Part shown: positions 7,268 to 7,700 of the stretch, piece after piece
How positions within the stretch are numbered: the stretch's first letter is position 1
How the letters are laid out: each line of letters starts with the position of its first letter
Assembly: GCA_030432855.1 (NCBI GenBank)
Contig: JAUILM010000266.1
Coordinates: 1 to 7,700, forward strand
Direction of reading: 5' to 3'
DNA length: 7,700 bases
Source: Bacteroidia bacterium
GTDB taxonomy: Bacteria; Bacteroidota; Bacteroidia; Chitinophagales; Saprospiraceae
Notes under the pieces: model-generated
What the model was told of the DNA's origin: nothing
Databases searched by the model: none
The model's input: only the letters and a program-made list of their open reading frames with translations
Position numbers and translations under genes: made by a program

Positions 7268-7700
7268 ATGCAGGTTGTCTTTCTCATTCTAAGCATCATT
7301 CTGTTCAGCAATGATCCACCTACGGTGACTTTAGAGGTCGATATACCTACCACCAACCTGGAGACGGGAGCACAGATTCCCTATGAAATAACCGTGTCTG
7401 ATCCTCAGGATGGTGAATCCATTTACGAGGAAATACCGCTCAACGAGGTTTTTCTCCATGTCACATACTCCCCTGAAAGTCAGACACTCTCATGCGAGGA
7501 ATTAGAGGGATTGACGCTAGTAAAGCAATACGACTGCTTCACCTGTCACAGAGTAAGACAGAAACTGGTCGGACCTTCTTTCAATGAAATTGCTGCAAAA
7601 TATAAAGACACAGATACCGACTTGAGTCTTAGCCTGCTTCATGGATCTTCGGGAAAATGGAGTAATGACGCCATCATGCCTGTCAATCCCGAAATCACGG
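7268..7700 (+). CDS. Secreted monohaem cytochrome c with N-terminal Ig/PKD-like domain (3' end outside window)
   Basis: The frame runs open to the window end; 144 residues are visible. An uncharged hydrophobic signal (2-14, VVFLILSIILFS) leads into an Ig/PKD-like beta domain (about 17-75). Its pattern, PPTVTLEV ... PYEITVSDPQDGE ... EVFLHVTYSP, resembles the module found in Bacteroidota beside cytochrome c and PQQ-type dehydrogenases. A class I cytochrome c follows: CFTCH at 90-94 (bases 7535-7549) binds haem c covalently with His94 as ligand. Then come VGPSFNEIAAKY (101-112), a GxxGKW (126-131) and AIMPVNP, where Met137 is the probable sixth ligand. The ATG follows the TAA of the flavoprotein gene with no bases between and shares its frame, so translation probably restarts after termination. 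Its likely role is periplasmic electron transfer, most simply from the flavoprotein to the respiratory chain. The missing C-terminus could hold only the cytochrome's end or a further domain. Confidence 0.85.
   Translation, partial: MQVVFLILSIILFSNDPPTVTLEVDIPTTNLETGAQIPYEITVSDPQDGESIYEEIPLNEVFLHVTYSPESQTLSCEELEGLTLVKQYDCFTCHRVRQKLVGPSFNEIAAKYKDTDTDLSLSLLHGSSGKWSNDAIMPVNPEIT

Noticed and set aside
6580..7356. Several minus-strand open frames across the flavoprotein and cytochrome genes
   Set aside because: They lie opposite strongly motif-supported genes and their translations show no domain or plausible signal.
1..7700. CRISPR arrays, tRNA or rRNA genes, insertion sequences, phage or defence genes
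   Set aside because: No repeated units with spacers, no cloverleaf or rRNA-like stretches, and no transposase, integrase or nuclease motifs were seen on either strand.

Overview
The window reads as a stretch of a Bacteroidota chromosome, probably a marine or soil Cytophagales-type organism (inference). The support is indirect: start codons mostly lack Shine-Dalgarno sequences, promoter-like sites resemble the phylum's TTG / TAnnTTTG pattern, and there are several short-signal lipoproteins. The protein families also fit (DUF2961/GH172, DUF3124, DUF6624-like, PepSY-TM-like, and cytochrome c with an Ig/PKD-like module). All genes are on the + strand. I see no RNA genes, mobile elements, CRISPR arrays or large repeats.

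Layout. (1) 1-756 is the C-terminal part of a DUF2961 (GH172) carbohydrate-active protein whose start lies outside the window. (2) 873-2734 is a two-gene unit: a KtrB/TrkH potassium-translocating subunit whose stop overlaps, by ATGA, the start of a DUF3124 lipoprotein. (3) 2795-3553 is a histidine-containing integral membrane protein of unknown role. (4) 3697-4500, preceded by a plausible promoter, is a lipoprotein with a DUF6624-like C-terminal half. (5) 4593-5758 holds two small, similar PepSY-TM-like membrane proteins overlapping by ATGA. (6) 5822-7267 is a Tat-exported FAD-dependent amine-oxidase-family flavoprotein. It is followed with zero intervening bases, and in the same reading frame, by (7) 7268-7700, a secreted Ig/PKD-like plus monohaem cytochrome c protein cut by the window end.

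The most interesting part is 4593-7700. It combines a pair of His-rich three-helix membrane proteins, a predicted periplasmic flavoenzyme and a periplasmic c-type cytochrome. This suggests an extracytoplasmic redox module in which the flavoenzyme oxidises an amine-like substrate and passes electrons to the cytochrome rather than to O2. The precedent is NicA2 with its cytochrome c CycN in Pseudomonas putida. The substrate, and whether the PepSY-like pair takes part, cannot be read from the sequence. The KtrB-DUF3124 coupling is a second, smaller lead: it hints that the uncharacterised DUF3124 lipoprotein serves potassium uptake or envelope ion homeostasis.
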